A stretch of 64,000 nt of DNA from Lithodes maja (GCA_037953745.1 JBAKBP010004287.1:62001-126000), one strand, 5' to 3'; positions 11,213 through 21,953 are shown, numbered from the stretch's first letter. The notes: generated by a model not told the origin, from the sequence alone. Translations and numbers: made by a program.

Positions 11213-11404
11213 GGGAACAACTGGCTCTTTGCCACAGGGAACAACTGGCTCTTTGCCACAGGGAACAACTGGCTCTTTGCCACAGGGAACAACTGGCTCT
11301 TTGCCACAGGGAACAACTGGCTCTTTGCCATAGGGAACAACTGGCTCTTTGCCACAGGGAACAACTGGCTCTTTGCCACAGGGAACAACTGGTTTTTGTC
11401 AACA
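11213..11404. repeat. 24 bp tandem repeat, 8 units
   Basis: Eight units of 24 bp beginning GGGAACAACTGGCTCTTTGC. Most are identical; one carries CCATA for CCACA, and the last is degenerate. Because 24 is divisible by three, several frames stay open through the array, but they have no coding context beyond it. It behaves as a minisatellite within the non-coding field. Confidence 0.92.
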
Positions 11405-12104
11405 GGGACGTCTATGTTCTAGTTATTGTTTATTACCTATTCAAACTCTACTATTCATGGTGATTCATTATATTGAGAGCGGTTATAGGTGCCTACTACC
11501 ATCCATCCATCCATCCATAAGGGGGAGATAGATATTATACAGTGTCTAAATTTAGTATTCTATTTACAAAGCTTCTACAATGCTGTAATAGCTTTGTATA
11601 GCTCTAAAGAATTGAAACACTTCTATTCAATTAACTGGCCTTCAAGGGGTGCCATGATTTTCCGAGGGATGGGTTCATGAGAGCGGCTATAGGTACCCTT
11701 CTATAAGTTGGAAATTGTAATAGAATCACCCTTTTTGCGATCAATATGTTTTTGGATCAGACCGGCGAAGAACATCCATGACGACAGGGACGCTCATTGG
11801 CTTAACTTCTAAACAGGTATGACCGCTCCGGTGGCTTGCTCCTCGGACATCTCTGATGGCATGTTTAGGATGGTACAATGTTGGATCGCCTGTAATATAA
11901 GAATAATAAATTATAAATTATATAAATTTAGCCGAGATATAATATATTACCTCCGTGCCTCAGTCATCTACATCTCAATCCAGCGTACTTTGAAGAAAGA
12001 GGTGAATGGTAAAAACTAAACATATTAAAACTGAAAAAAAGATAATATAAAGTCAAAATCGCTACATTTACTAAACTGAAATTGAAAGTTCTTCTCTTGA
12101 TTTT

Positions 12105-12275
12105 ATGACTTATTCTGCACCCCCATCCCCGGATATGTCTATAATACAAGAAAAGATTCACTCCGAAGTATATGAGTCTCCTCGAGAAAGGGAATCATTT
12201 TGGGAGTATAGAAAATGGTCAAAAATACATAGACACCTACACGGGTTAACATCAATAATACATTGTCCATTCTAG
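12105..12275 (+). CDS. Small open frame, 56 aa, in copy-specific segment
   Basis: An ATG-started frame whose product begins MTYSAPPSPDMSIIQEKIHS and continues with a charged, coding-like composition before TAG. It lies in the segment found only in the short copy. It may be a gene fragment. No domain recognised; confidence is low because of its length. Confidence 0.25.
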   Translation: MTYSAPPSPDMSIIQEKIHSEVYESPRERESFWEYRKWSKIHRHLHGLTSIIHCPF

Positions 12276-12878
12276 TTCATCCTAAAGATAGAACACTGTA
12301 TATGAATTCAGTCTATATATATATAATAAATCACATTAATCCATAAACACTATACAAATAAATTGATGGAAACAATAATTGTTAAATTACCTTAACAATT
12401 AAGGTGTAGAGCTCCTCATCTTCATTCTCCTCCTCGGGGGGGACTGACGGTGACGGTGGTGGTGGTGGTGGTGGTGGTGGTGGTGGTGTCCGACACCTAT
12501 AGCTATATTCTTCCATCATCTCATATGGGACTTAACCAAAACAATCTTCTCGTAGACATCTTCAGATGGGAATGGTATCATACTAAATGTATCCGGCCTT
12601 TTTATATTGTTTACCAAGCCCCGCCTCCACTGTACTCATATCCGGGAGTTTTACACTATGAAGATGTAGAAGGTGAAGAAGAAGAAATCAGTTAAATATC
12701 AAGAGAATATATCCAGTGGATAAAAAAATCCTTTTCCATACCAATGAAATCACATCCACTTTATATATATAGAATAAACTAGCGTATTTGCGTCTGCCCA
12801 GTCTCAACGATAAAACTCGGCAGGAACCTTTCTCTACACATGGCCCTATATTATAACCATTAACAAAATATCACCAAT

Positions 12879-13990
12879 ATGTTAATGCGGGCCACCTACA
12901 CAATATTACCCCCCTTTGGAGTTTTTCATTTGGATATTTATTTTACATCTATTCTTGACCGGATAACGTACAACAATAGCACCACCATATATATTGAGAT
13001 GGGAATATTACAACTTACCCATGCCTATATGTATACGACAGATATCTTTTATGTTCGACTTTACCAGCGCAGTTTTATATGAAGACCTTAATCATTACTT
13101 AATTGTCTTGGATAAAGAAATCAATAAATATACAGTCTATATAAATTGGACATATAATGTTGGCAATAGCGAGTTAGTGAAAATCTTAACGAGCTAACAA
13201 AAGTACACCAAGTACGAAATGAATGTGCACTGTGTCACAAACAGCCCACCGTTAACCTCACCACCACCTGGCTTGATTTTAAACATCACAGATATGAACA
13301 ATTATTAATGAATAAAACCATGATGAATAGTTTCGATAAAAAATGTGCCATGGTGGAATACTTTGTTCTACCACACCTCATACTCCCATTCCATTACCCC
13401 AATAATAGGGTGTGCGTATCTTTGAAATTTGACCCCAAAACGGTCATAGCGCCACTGAATATAGAGGGTCTCGTACCTTTTTATTCTTACACCTACTCAA
13501 GAGGGGCTTCTATTTTCCGTACATTGGAGCGCCTATATATCCCACATTGGAAGCAGTTGGTGTACCGCTACACAGCCCAATTCACCCGCGAGTTGCAAGG
13601 AGGTGATCGGGTGGTCGAAATGGCAGAGTATACACGCAGGCAGACACAAATTGAACAGATCTGCAACCCTATCATCACTAAGATGTTGGCGGCGGCGGTG
13701 GCCGGTGTCGGCGATAAATGGGTCGAACTCACATTTACATTCGACCACAATCTTATATTGGTGGGGGTAAGCCGCTAATACACTGGCTACCACCATACAA
13801 TAGTGAATATACTATATCCATCCATGCAAACTTTCATTTCCGAAAGTCCCGAAACCACTATTGTATGGGTTACCAAATTAACGATATTTGTCTACCTCCC
13901 GAATACTATCCCCTCGTGCTTGAATAATATGGCCTAAAAGAGAAAACCAAAATTGACATAACGCTGAAACTATTTTCTTTACCCAACTGC
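12879..13990 (+). pseudogene. Truncated copy of the 17,990-20,093 gene
   Basis: Pieces at 12879-13195 and 13308-13778, with traces to 13990, are clearly similar to the 17,990 gene: shared stretches include IDIYFTSI-like segments, CAMVEYF, LPHLILPF and LIHWLPPYNSEYT. The frame is broken at several points, including missing leader codons between the pieces and a change near 13770. Against the longer copy it has an additional in-frame block of 108 nt (about 13609-13716) and lacks a short segment near 13505. The gene stops at the recombination breakpoint about 19,080-equivalent, so the C-terminal half is absent. Confidence 0.75.
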
Positions 13991-13995
13991 ATCAA

Positions 13996-14036
13996 AATCT
14001 CTGCCTAGTGATCTCCCTCCGAAGTTTGTGAATAAA
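13996..14036 (+). pseudogene. Fragment of the 9660 gene 5' end at a breakpoint
   Basis: The sequence beginning CTCTGCCTAGTGATCTCCCT is repeated from near the start of the 9660 gene and then diverges after a few more bases. It sits exactly at the seam between the short copy and the full unit. Confidence 0.7.
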
Positions 14037-14073
14037 AACATTTATTTTATTTACAAAGCTCGCTACCGCAATG

Positions 14074-17000
14074 CTACAATAGCTTTATAAGCTCTAAAGC
14101 ATTGTAACTCTTCTTCAATTCGATTAACTGGCCTTCAAGGGATGCGATGATTGTTCGAGGGATGGATTTACGAGAGTGGCTATGGGTACCCTCCTCCAAG
14201 TTGGACATCATAATAGAATTGTCCATTTTGCGATCATTATAAACACTTTGGTGCGCTGCATGTGGGAATTCTGTATACATCTGACGGGCTACAGTGAGGT
14301 GTTGATTGAATGTACGATTTGGGATCAGAAAGAAAGGGCAGTCGTGAATCTGACACGCATTACGCACTAGTCTAGAATCGGCATGGTAGTTTTTATATAC
14401 CTGGTCGAACGTTGCCTCGGTCACATTCACTCCAAGAGCTTGTGCTTTCCTCACAATATCGGATTGGAGCAGGGGTTGTACCAAAACACCATGGTGAACA
14501 TCTCTGTAAGCCTTTAACCATCCTCTTTTCACAGAATTTACCAATACCGTTTGTAATGCCTCTCCCCTGAAGATAGAGGAGATCTCACACTTAACATTGT
14601 CTTTAATTATCTTGACAGCACCTTCATGAGTTGGCATTTCTTCAGAGAGTCTCTTACTAGATTTGCGATTTTGCAGAGCGTGCACTATATAAATGAGCAA
14701 GTTTTCATCACTGAAAAGCTCCTCTACTGTCTGAAGTGAAACTATACCATCGGCAGCAAAGGTGCGCAAGGTGCGCAAGGAAACATCACCAGCACTGGAT
14801 ACGTTGCGAAGATTGAATACCTTGCTTCGGTTGACAGTTATGTCTGTATCTTCTATGGAGGGCTCTAAATCCTGTTTTATGTCTTCACTCCAACAAACTG
14901 TTTTTACCTCCTTCTTTGCAGCCTTTTCTACTTCCTCCAACGTGTAGTAATCCTCTAGCTGATATACTCCCTTCATGAGTGCCTGTATATACACTTGGCA
15001 ACAATCAAACCTCTCAGTCTCATCAGCGAGCTTCTCGACAAAGAAGTCAATGAAGGGCGTGGGCCCATCGTAACGAGCCAGACAGCGGCCAATATATTCC
15101 AGCAACATGAGCTTTAAAATGGGGGTGATTGTCGCGGGATCGGAGGGCTGTTGTAGGTGCAGAATGAACATGGGCTTGATCATAGATTCGCACTTCATTA
15201 TATCTCCATTCACTGTACTCTCAGCCATCAGGGCTTGGGAGGGTTGGTCTGTTAGCTTTCTCCAAAACTTTTGGTGACATTTGGGAACTCATGTAACACG
15301 CGCGCCCATAGCACACCCAGAGCCACAAAGTGAATATTAAAATCAACTATATGTGGATTCTTGAGGAGAGCAAATGTGGCGCACATGGCGTATAACCTTG
15401 TGTTTACAATTGGTCCCATTATTTTGGCAACTCCGGGGGTGAACACGGGCACCACCGCGTTAAAGCGAGAATTTTCATCGTTATTCTTCAGTTGGACTAT
15501 CTTGTCATGTCCAGGTAAAAATGAGTTTGTTTTGGCAAATTCTTCCATACCCGTCTGACTGACATTCGTGAGGGGTTGACCCAGGATAGCCCTGATACCA
15601 AAAGACCAGCTATTGATTGATACAGAGTCACGCATTGGGGCAACCACCCCGATACCAGAAATTGTAAACTTCTTGAGGAACTCAAATTTCTTGAGGGTCT
15701 TCAAATCCTCCGAATCCTGGAGGTCTTGTATGGTTGAACTCTGGGTAAGACAACACACGTCATCGTCTGTGTCTTTAATGGATTTGATATGGTCCATGTT
15801 AACTTCCACTACCCCCCAGAAATCTGTCATATCCTTATCATAGTCCATATTATTGTAACCTTTCAACTTCAGGACTTTGGTTTGATACTTGCCACCACTA
15901 GCTGTACTTTTTAGAATTTGATCTGCTAGTCTTAACTCATCGACAATTGTTCCCGTTATCACTTCCTCTACTGATTCCTTCAGCTCTTGAAATTTTGACA
16001 TATAGTCCGCATGTTTGGAGGTATCATTGACGGACTTGAGGGTGACCTTGAACAATCTGTCCATGAAATCCAGAGGGTTAGAGGGATAGCGATTCCTTAT
16101 TGATATGTTTTTGGATCATAACGCTATTCCATTGACAAAAAACATCCATGAGGACAGGGACGCTCATTAGCTTAGCTTCTAAACAGATATGACCACTCCG
16201 GTAGCCTATGGTGATTGTTTGTCGTTTCACCTGGTTTGGATCTTTAGGGTAATACACATATTCGTTGAGGTGAAAGGCATTCTTGGTCACAGTATTGGGA
16301 AGTGAGAACCCACCCTCGGACAGTATTAGTTTACTGGATACACCAGAAGAGACGTGGCCGGCCATACTCTGCAAGGTCTATTTCATTTCTGCTCTAATTT
16401 TGACCCGGAAGAGTGTGGGAATATTGGAGTTTCCATTGTGTAGGCGTGAACGCAGGTGGAGGCTGTACATGGTTGGAAAAGCATTGCCCACTCCCAATAC
16501 AAACACATTAACCACTTTATGAGAAGATGGTGCCACCAGATTATCCAAGACCGTATTAGGTTGTATATTAGTTGAGTTGTGTCCACCATCTGTCACCAAG
16601 AAGACATTTACATACTCCGCCTCACAATCATGTATCTCCGCCACCATCATGCCAAGTGCATTAGTGAGATTCGTCTTACCACCCGTAAAATCCCCATATT
16701 CAATCCTCGTCCCAGTACGAATGAAGTTCACATTTGTACCGAAGGTATAGATCCTGGTATGTTCCTCGAGTACGGGAGAAATGTGTTCATTCCACCCACA
16801 CGAAAATTCCTTCCAAATACCGCTCATGGATCCTGAGCAATCGACCATGACAATGTTGTAGGTTCGGGCGTTGGTGTCAGGGGCTAGCTCCTCGGGCATC
16901 TCTGATGGCATCTTTAGGATGGTATGATGTTGGATCGCCTCACCCTCTCCCTGTAATATAAGAATAAAAAATTATATATTATATTAATTTAACCGAGATA

Positions 17001-17263
17001 TGATATATTACCTCCACTGTATATGAATTCAGTCTATATATAATAATAAATCTAAACACTATAAAAATAAATTGATAAGAAACAATAATGTTTTAAATTA
17101 CCTGAACATTTACGGTGTAGAGTTCGGCGTCAGTGGTTAAGTCACCATAATCTTGTTCCTCATCTTCATTCTCCTCCTCGGGGGGGAATAACGGTGGCGG
17201 TGACGGTGGCGGTGGTGGTGACGGTGGCGGTGTCCAACCCTTATAGCCATATTCTTCCATCAT
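14074..17263 (-). pseudogene. vWA-domain protein with one intron, broken by a stop and two frameshifts
   Basis: Exon 1 (17263-17102, minus strand) starts at paired ATG codons, after an in-frame TAA, and encodes a Pro-rich then acidic leader ending TDAELYTVNVQ. Exon 2 starts at 16950 in the same phase and runs into a vWA domain: MIDAS DCSGS at 16828-16842, GGKTNLTNAL, VTDGGHN. It is then interrupted by TAG at 16378-16380 in the same frame, a one-base-scale frame change near 16065-16100, and another near 15230-15280. Beyond these, two long frames (about 270 and 384 codons) remain coding-like to 14074. The original product was probably near 1,000 residues. The C-terminal part is unrecognised. 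Metal-dependent protein binding is the likely role of the vWA part. Confidence 0.7.
16951..17101 (-). other. Predicted spliceosomal intron in the minus-strand vWA gene
   Basis: On the minus strand the donor reads CAG|GTAATT and the acceptor TTATATTACAG|GGAG. The 151 bp between them are strongly AT-rich. Both flanking exon segments are open and join in phase 0. The intron interior contains stop codons in the relevant frame. The short copy keeps part of this intron and the donor-side exon. Confidence 0.65.
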
Positions 17264-17299
17264 CTCATATGGGACTTAACCCAAATAATCTTCTCGTAG

Positions 17300-17634
17300 A
17301 CAGCTTCAGATGGGAATGGCATCAGGTTAAATGTATCCGGCCTTTTTATATTATTTACTAAGCTCCGCCTCCACTATCCAAGAGTTCTACACCATGACAT
17401 AAGTAAATATATAATTTTACGTGTATATAATTATATAAAAAAATTACCCTTATCTCTAAAAATATTAGTAATAATAATAGCGAAATTAGATATAAATTAG
17501 GCAAGAAATCAAAAAATTGTAGAGATAAAAATATAAAAAAAAAACATTCATCTATTTAATGTTAAAAATATGAAAAAAAAATCATTCGTCTATTTGATGA
17601 AACCAATAATATACAATATTATATACTTGCATTA
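17300..17634. other. AT-rich gap between divergent genes
   Basis: About 330 bp of very AT-rich sequence with A-runs and no supported gene. It lies between the 5' end of the minus-strand vWA gene and the plus-strand Glu-rich frame, so it probably carries promoters for both directions. The left end is also represented in the short copy near 12560-12640; the rest is absent there. Confidence 0.4.
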
Positions 17635-17817
17635 TTGGAAGACATGAATACAAAACAAAACAAAATTAATAGTTTTGAAATACAAATAGATGAAGATGAA
17701 GAAGAAGAAGAAGAAGAAGCAGAAGAAGAAGAAGAAGAAGCAGAAGAAGAAGAAGAAGAAGCAGAAGCAGAAGCAGAAGAAGAAGAAGAAGAAGAAGAAG
17801 AAGAAGAAATCAGTTAA
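17635..17817 (+). CDS. Glutamate-rich small protein, about 60 aa
   Basis: The frame reads through a (GAA)n-type array interrupted by GCA codons (17696-17810), giving a long Glu/Ala run with an N-terminus containing MNTKQNKINS. The short copy has only the tail of this array, fused to another leader at about 12650-12695. It could be a real acidic peptide, the leader of the following gene, or merely a trinucleotide repeat that happens to be open. The initiating codon in this frame is not ATG at 17635; the first ATG is at 17644. Confidence 0.25.
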   Translation: MEDMNTKQNKINSFEIQIDEDEEEEEEEAEEEEEEAEEEEEEAEAEAEEEEEEEEEEEIS

Positions 17818-17989
17818 ATATCAAGAGAATATATCCAGTGGTTGTGATTGGTCAGTGGATAAACAAATCCTTTTCCATACCAATGAAATCACATCCACTA
17901 TATATACCATATATATATATATAATAAACTAGAGTATTTGCGTCTGCCCAGTCTCAACGATAAAACTCGGCAGGAACCTTTCTTTACAT

Positions 17990-20093
17990 ATGGCCCTACA
18001 TTATACACCATTAACAAAATATCACCAATATGTTAATGCGGGCCACCTAAACAATATTACCCCCCCTTTGGAGTTTTTTTATTTGGATATTTATTTTACA
18101 TCTATTCCTGACCGGAAAACATATAACAATAGCACCACCATGTATATTGACTCGCTGAGAGGGGAATATTACAACTTACCCATGCCTATATGTATACGAC
18201 CGATATCTTATATGTTCAGCTTTAACATCCCATTTTTATATGAAGACCTTAATCATTACTTAATTGCCTTGGATAAAGAAATCAATAAATATACAGTCTA
18301 TTTAAATTGGACATAATTATAATGTTGGCAATAGCGGTATTAGTGAAAATCTTAACAAACTAAATAACGAGCTAACAAAAGTGCACCAAGAACGAAATGA
18401 ATATGCACTGCATCACAAGCAGCCCACCGTTAACCTCACCACCACCTGGCTTGAGTTTAAACATCAAAGATATGAACAATTATTATGGAATAAAGATACC
18501 AGAGCCATGATGGATAGTTTCAATAAAAAATGTGCCATGGTGGAATACTTTTTTCTACCACACCTCATACTCCCATTCTATTACCCCAATGATAGGGTGT
18601 GCGTATCTTTGAAATTTGACCCCAATACGGTCATAGCGCCACTGAATATAGAGGGTCTCGTACCTTTTCTTCTTACACCTACTCAAGAGGGGAAATATGA
18701 CAACAATTCTATTTTCCGCACATTGGAGCGCCTATATGTCCCACATTGGAAGCAGTTGGTGTATCGCTACACAGCCCAATTCGCCCGCGAGTTGCAAGGA
18801 GGTGATAAACGGGTCGAACTCACATTTATATTCGACTACAATCTTATATTGGTGGGGGGTAAGCCGCTAATACACTGGCTACCACCATACAATAGTGAAT
18901 ATACTGTATCCATCCATGCAAACTTTCATTTCCGAAAATCCCGAAACCACTATTATATGGGTCACCAAATTAACGATATATGTCTACCTCCCGAATACTA
19001 TCCCCTCGTGTTTGAATATGGCCTCAAAGAGAAAACCAAAATTGACATAACGCTGAAACCATTTTGTCTACCCAACTGCATCAAAATCGTTATTGATGGG
19101 AAACTCTGGAAGGTCCTGGATATGTTGGACCTAAGATTAATAATGAAAACCTTCAAAGAAATAATTAAAACTGGGGAGATTGCTAGAACTGGTGAGTATA
19201 GTAGGTTTGAGCCATTAATTGAACGTGCCAATAATATATTTAAAAATAGAAATGATTGGATGTCAATGTGGTTATTTTTAAAACACCAGGAATATTACTT
19301 GTTTTTATCGGGGTGGGATCCTGGTCATTATAAAAACATTTCCAAGGAAGACTTCATAGAATTCACTCAACCCTACGTATTATTCGAATTACTTTTCATG
19401 GAGTTCTCGGAATGGATACGTTTACCCCCACCATACCTTCAGACACACCTTGAATTTATGGTTGAACATACAATGGACATGAAAGGAACGAAATCCATCT
19501 TTGAGATACATCCGAATTTTCGGGCTACATTCAGAAAAATGTGCAGTAGGGGAAGATACAATCATTGGTTGAGTATATTATTCAAATTATCCCCATGTTT
19601 AAAAAGGGGGGCGTGGCGGTGGAGGGTGGTCGTCGCAAGTAGGAAGCCAGAGGATGAAATCACATTTATTGTGATGATGAAAAGACACTTTTGGAATATC
19701 GATGCTCCATTTTATAACATCAAATGGATCCCCGACTTTGGTTCATCTGAAGACTGTATTGTGTTACGAGTTCCCAAAAATAGACTAATATCAATGAGCG
19801 AATTTGTTCAAGCATTGGCGTATCACGAACCTTTCACTACGGACATTGAATATCAAGGGGATTATTGGATATTACGCAAATTGGTCGACGAATATTTAGG
19901 CGACGATGGTATAATAACTTTGGGACCTAAAGATATTTCCGGTATATATGGCTTGGCTCAATATTATTATCAATTCCACATCCTAGAAAATGTGTGTATG
20001 GTTATAGCGCAAAGATTAGGTTATCTTTCAAACACCAAGAATATTACTACTGCAAGGAAGACTTTCTATAACTCACTCAACCTTCATCGGTGA
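17990..20093 (+). pseudogene. Large unknown viral protein, about 700 codons, one frameshift
   Basis: The frame from ATG at 17990 is open to 18316; another takes over at about 18315 and is open to 20093. The second frame is coding-like from 18315, upstream of its first start, so a one-base change near 18311-18315 splits one gene. The second part has repeated aromatic/hydrophobic blocks and a C-terminal stretch (LVDEYLGDDG, GLAQYYYQFHILENVCMVIA) that faintly recalls a BTB/BACK-type helical region; this is weak. An incomplete paralogous copy lies at 12879-13990. The C-terminal half is intact. Function unknown. Confidence 0.6.
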
Positions 20094-20134
20094 TTTGTTT
20101 GTCCGCCAAAGGGTTGAGAATAGGGTGCGGGGGG

Positions 20135-20142
20135 TATATAAG
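20135..20142 (+). promoter_or_regulatory. TATA box for the Y-box gene
   Basis: TATATAAG lies 48 bp before the ATG at 20190, preceded by a G-rich stretch, a canonical core-promoter arrangement. A CATCATACATACAC stretch about 25-35 bp downstream could hold the start of transcription. Confidence 0.6.
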
Positions 20143-20189
20143 GCCCTAGAATTTATGACTGGGTCTCATCATACATACACTCTCCCATT

Positions 20190-21002
20190 ATGGTATTGGA
20201 ATGTGACACCGCCACCACCACCCTTTCTGGAAAGGTGAAATGGTACAATATTAAAGACGGATATGGTTTCATCGTCTGCAACATTACAGGAAAGGATTAT
20301 TTTATCCACCGTAGTAACATATCCAACCCCAACCCCAACCACCGGATATCTTCTCTTGAAGACGATGAACAAGTTTGCTTTAATATCGGCACTGGAAAAT
20401 ATGGAGGGGAGGAGGCAACCAATGTATCTGGACCCGAGGGGGCACACCTGAGAGGCTCTATAGGGGCGAGGAAGAAACTAACAAGAAGGCAATCTGCTTC
20501 TGAAAGTACCATGTATAGATTCGCTCTGGGTGGTAAATTCAAACTTATTTCGGGTAATAATTGGATTAAGTTTATAAAAATTATAGGTATGTTTATTTGT
20601 AAAGGTGAAATGATAATAGCATTTGGAATATTGGAAAAAAGATATATGGAGAGTGAAAAATCTGATGTTTTCCATTTAACTTTTAATAATAAGAAAACAA
20701 ATATCCCCTATAGAGACAAGATATATCAAGGGCAAACAGAGGAGGTGGTGGTGGGGGGTATATTCCCACCAAAACTACTAACTAAAAGTTCAATTCGGTT
20801 ACAAAGGTGCAGGATGACGGTGTGGTCCGATTCGATAGAAAAAACAATAAAGGATTTGAGAAGGGATAATCTTGAGTGTGTACCGGTAGAACTTGAGCTT
20901 AGTGAAAATCATTATATGAAATTTAATATTGTTCCCATTCTCTTTACAAACAAACAACTAGAGCATTATGTTGACTGTACCTATATCCCGGTGAATTACT
21001 AA
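20190..21002 (+). CDS. Y-box type cold-shock domain protein with novel C-terminal domain
   Basis: Residues 13-90 form a cold-shock domain: GKVKWYNIKDGYGFI contains the RNP1-type motif (residues 22-28), YFIHRSNI the RNP2-type motif (37-44), and ATNVSGPEG (76-84) is a hallmark of animal Y-box proteins rather than bacterial cold-shock proteins. Such domains bind single-stranded RNA or DNA, packaging mRNA or regulating transcription. The usual Arg/acidic-patch tail of Y-box proteins is absent. Instead residues about 100-270 form an unrecognised beta-rich-looking domain. The frame is intact, with a TATA box in front, no intron inside the cold-shock part, and AT-rich viral neighbours. I infer capture of a host Y-box segment by the virus; host retrocopy insertion is the alternative. 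Confidence 0.82.
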   Translation: MVLECDTATTTLSGKVKWYNIKDGYGFIVCNITGKDYFIHRSNISNPNPNHRISSLEDDEQVCFNIGTGKYGGEEATNVSGPEGAHLRGSIGARKKLTRRQSASESTMYRFALGGKFKLISGNNWIKFIKIIGMFICKGEMIIAFGILEKRYMESEKSDVFHLTFNNKKTNIPYRDKIYQGQTEEVVVGGIFPPKLLTKSSIRLQRCRMTVWSDSIEKTIKDLRRDNLECVPVELELSENHYMKFNIVPILFTNKQLEHYVDCTYIPVNY

Positions 21003-21032
21003 CGCCTAGCCCAGCTACGAAAAATAAAATTC

Positions 21033-21953
21033 TCATGGGATCAGGTAGGAGGCTAATATATCGGCTATAGTCCCATTATTCAAATTCTCATATACACCCA
21101 CAATGCAACATATAACATTCTCGTTCGTTGGTTTATATTGTACAACATCTTTTAAATTGGACCTATTAACAATATTACGAGTCCTTAATATGATATTACC
21201 CCTTTCGAGCATTTTTTGTAGACTTATCATGTCAATCACATCTTCTGAAAAATGCATAGTTATAATATAGTACACATCAAAATGTAAAGATGTACAATAG
21301 GTTGATATATTATTTTCATCGGCACTATGTAATATATGTATTATATTGGAATAAGGTGTATTGCTATAGAAACCCGTATATATCTTTGAGGGATGGAATA
21401 TATAACTAGTATAATAAGCAAAAATATAGGATAAAACCTTCAAATAGTGAATCGAATGTTCTTTGTATATATCATTACTAAGAAATACACAATTTTCATA
21501 TATGTTTGTAGATTCATGTTCCACCGATATAAAGCCTCTGATATATTCTGTTTTTAATTTGTCCATGGCATTTATGCCACCTTGTTTCTCTTGAAGGTAT
21601 ATATCGTCACTATTGAGAAAATGAAAAGGGATATCATTATTTCTATTATCGTCGAATACCATAGACTGTACAATTTTATTTTCCTCATTCTGAACTATAC
21701 GGATATCATTTAATAACGAGTCCTCGTCGTCGGACGACTGTGAGTAATCACCACCATAGTTATTTATGTTATTATTGCAGGTATGTTTACCATAATTGCG
21801 GGCGCCTCTACCGTGATATAGTTTAAGATGTCCTAGATAATTCGGATTGCCATTGTGACAACAAACCCCCTTACCCTGCGCTACACAGGAATAACTGATT
21901 CTTGTTAGGAGGGGATTGGCTAGTTCATAAAATATATTCATGTAGGTATTCAT
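21033..21953 (-). CDS. Hypothetical viral protein, about 306 aa
   Basis: Converges on the Y-box gene with a 30 bp gap. The first ATG of the frame is at 21953, chosen here; a TTG at 22046 would add 31 residues abutting the helicase stop. The N-terminal third contains several Cys and His residues (SCVAQGKGVCCHNGN, KLYHGRGARNYG), possibly metal-binding. Then come an acidic SSDDEDS segment and a hydrophobic-aromatic C-terminal half. I recognise no family. It follows the helicase on the same strand and may be co-expressed with it. Confidence 0.6.
   Translation of the reverse strand: MNTYMNIFYELANPLLTRISYSCVAQGKGVCCHNGNPNYLGHLKLYHGRGARNYGKHTCNNNINNYGGDYSQSSDDEDSLLNDIRIVQNEENKIVQSMVFDDNRNNDIPFHFLNSDDIYLQEKQGGINAMDKLKTEYIRGFISVEHESTNIYENCVFLSNDIYKEHSIHYLKVLSYIFAYYTSYIFHPSKIYTGFYSNTPYSNIIHILHSADENNISTYCTSLHFDVYYIITMHFSEDVIDMISLQKMLERGNIILRTRNIVNRSNLKDVVQYKPTNENVICCIVGVYENLNNGTIADILASYLIP

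Larger units (their letters stand above)
10646..11570 (+). repeat. Non-coding repeat field, viral homologous-region-like
   Basis: About 0.9 kb without a credible gene. It is built from imperfect dispersed motifs: TTTATTTACAAAGCTAG-type (near 10768, 10827, 10936 and 11160, with a variant at 11560 and again at 14046), TCTACAATGACGAATTA-type, and CTACCATCCATAAGGG-type. It also holds two tandem arrays and a perfect 8-bp-arm palindrome, listed separately. Baculoviruses and white spot syndrome virus have intergenic homologous regions (hrs) made of repeated palindromic units that act as enhancers or origins. The resemblance here is in style, not in proven sequence identity. Confidence 0.5.
11570..13995. 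repeat. Short, internally deleted copy of the 14,040-19,080 unit
   Basis: Blocks match the downstream unit in the same order. The section near 11570-11720 matches the 3' end of the minus-strand vWA gene; 11740-11910 matches its middle and upstream parts; 12300-12640 matches its first exon and leader; 12650-13990 matches the plus-strand gene at 17,790-19,080. Large internal parts of the vWA gene are missing, and one join lies at a shared GCGAT. The copy ends abruptly where a fragment of the 9660 gene starts. It also holds about 290 bp (near 12000-12290) absent from the other copy, so both copies descend from a longer ancestor. Confidence 0.8.

Noticed and set aside
11184..11402. Open frames over the 24 bp array as a repeat protein
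   Set aside because: Open frames follow from the repeat length and exist on both strands; no coding context lies on either side.
12450..12695. Val-rich frame over the GGT repeat as a gene
   Set aside because: It is the reverse side of the Pro-rich first exon of the duplicated vWA gene, combined with the tail of the Glu-coding repeat.
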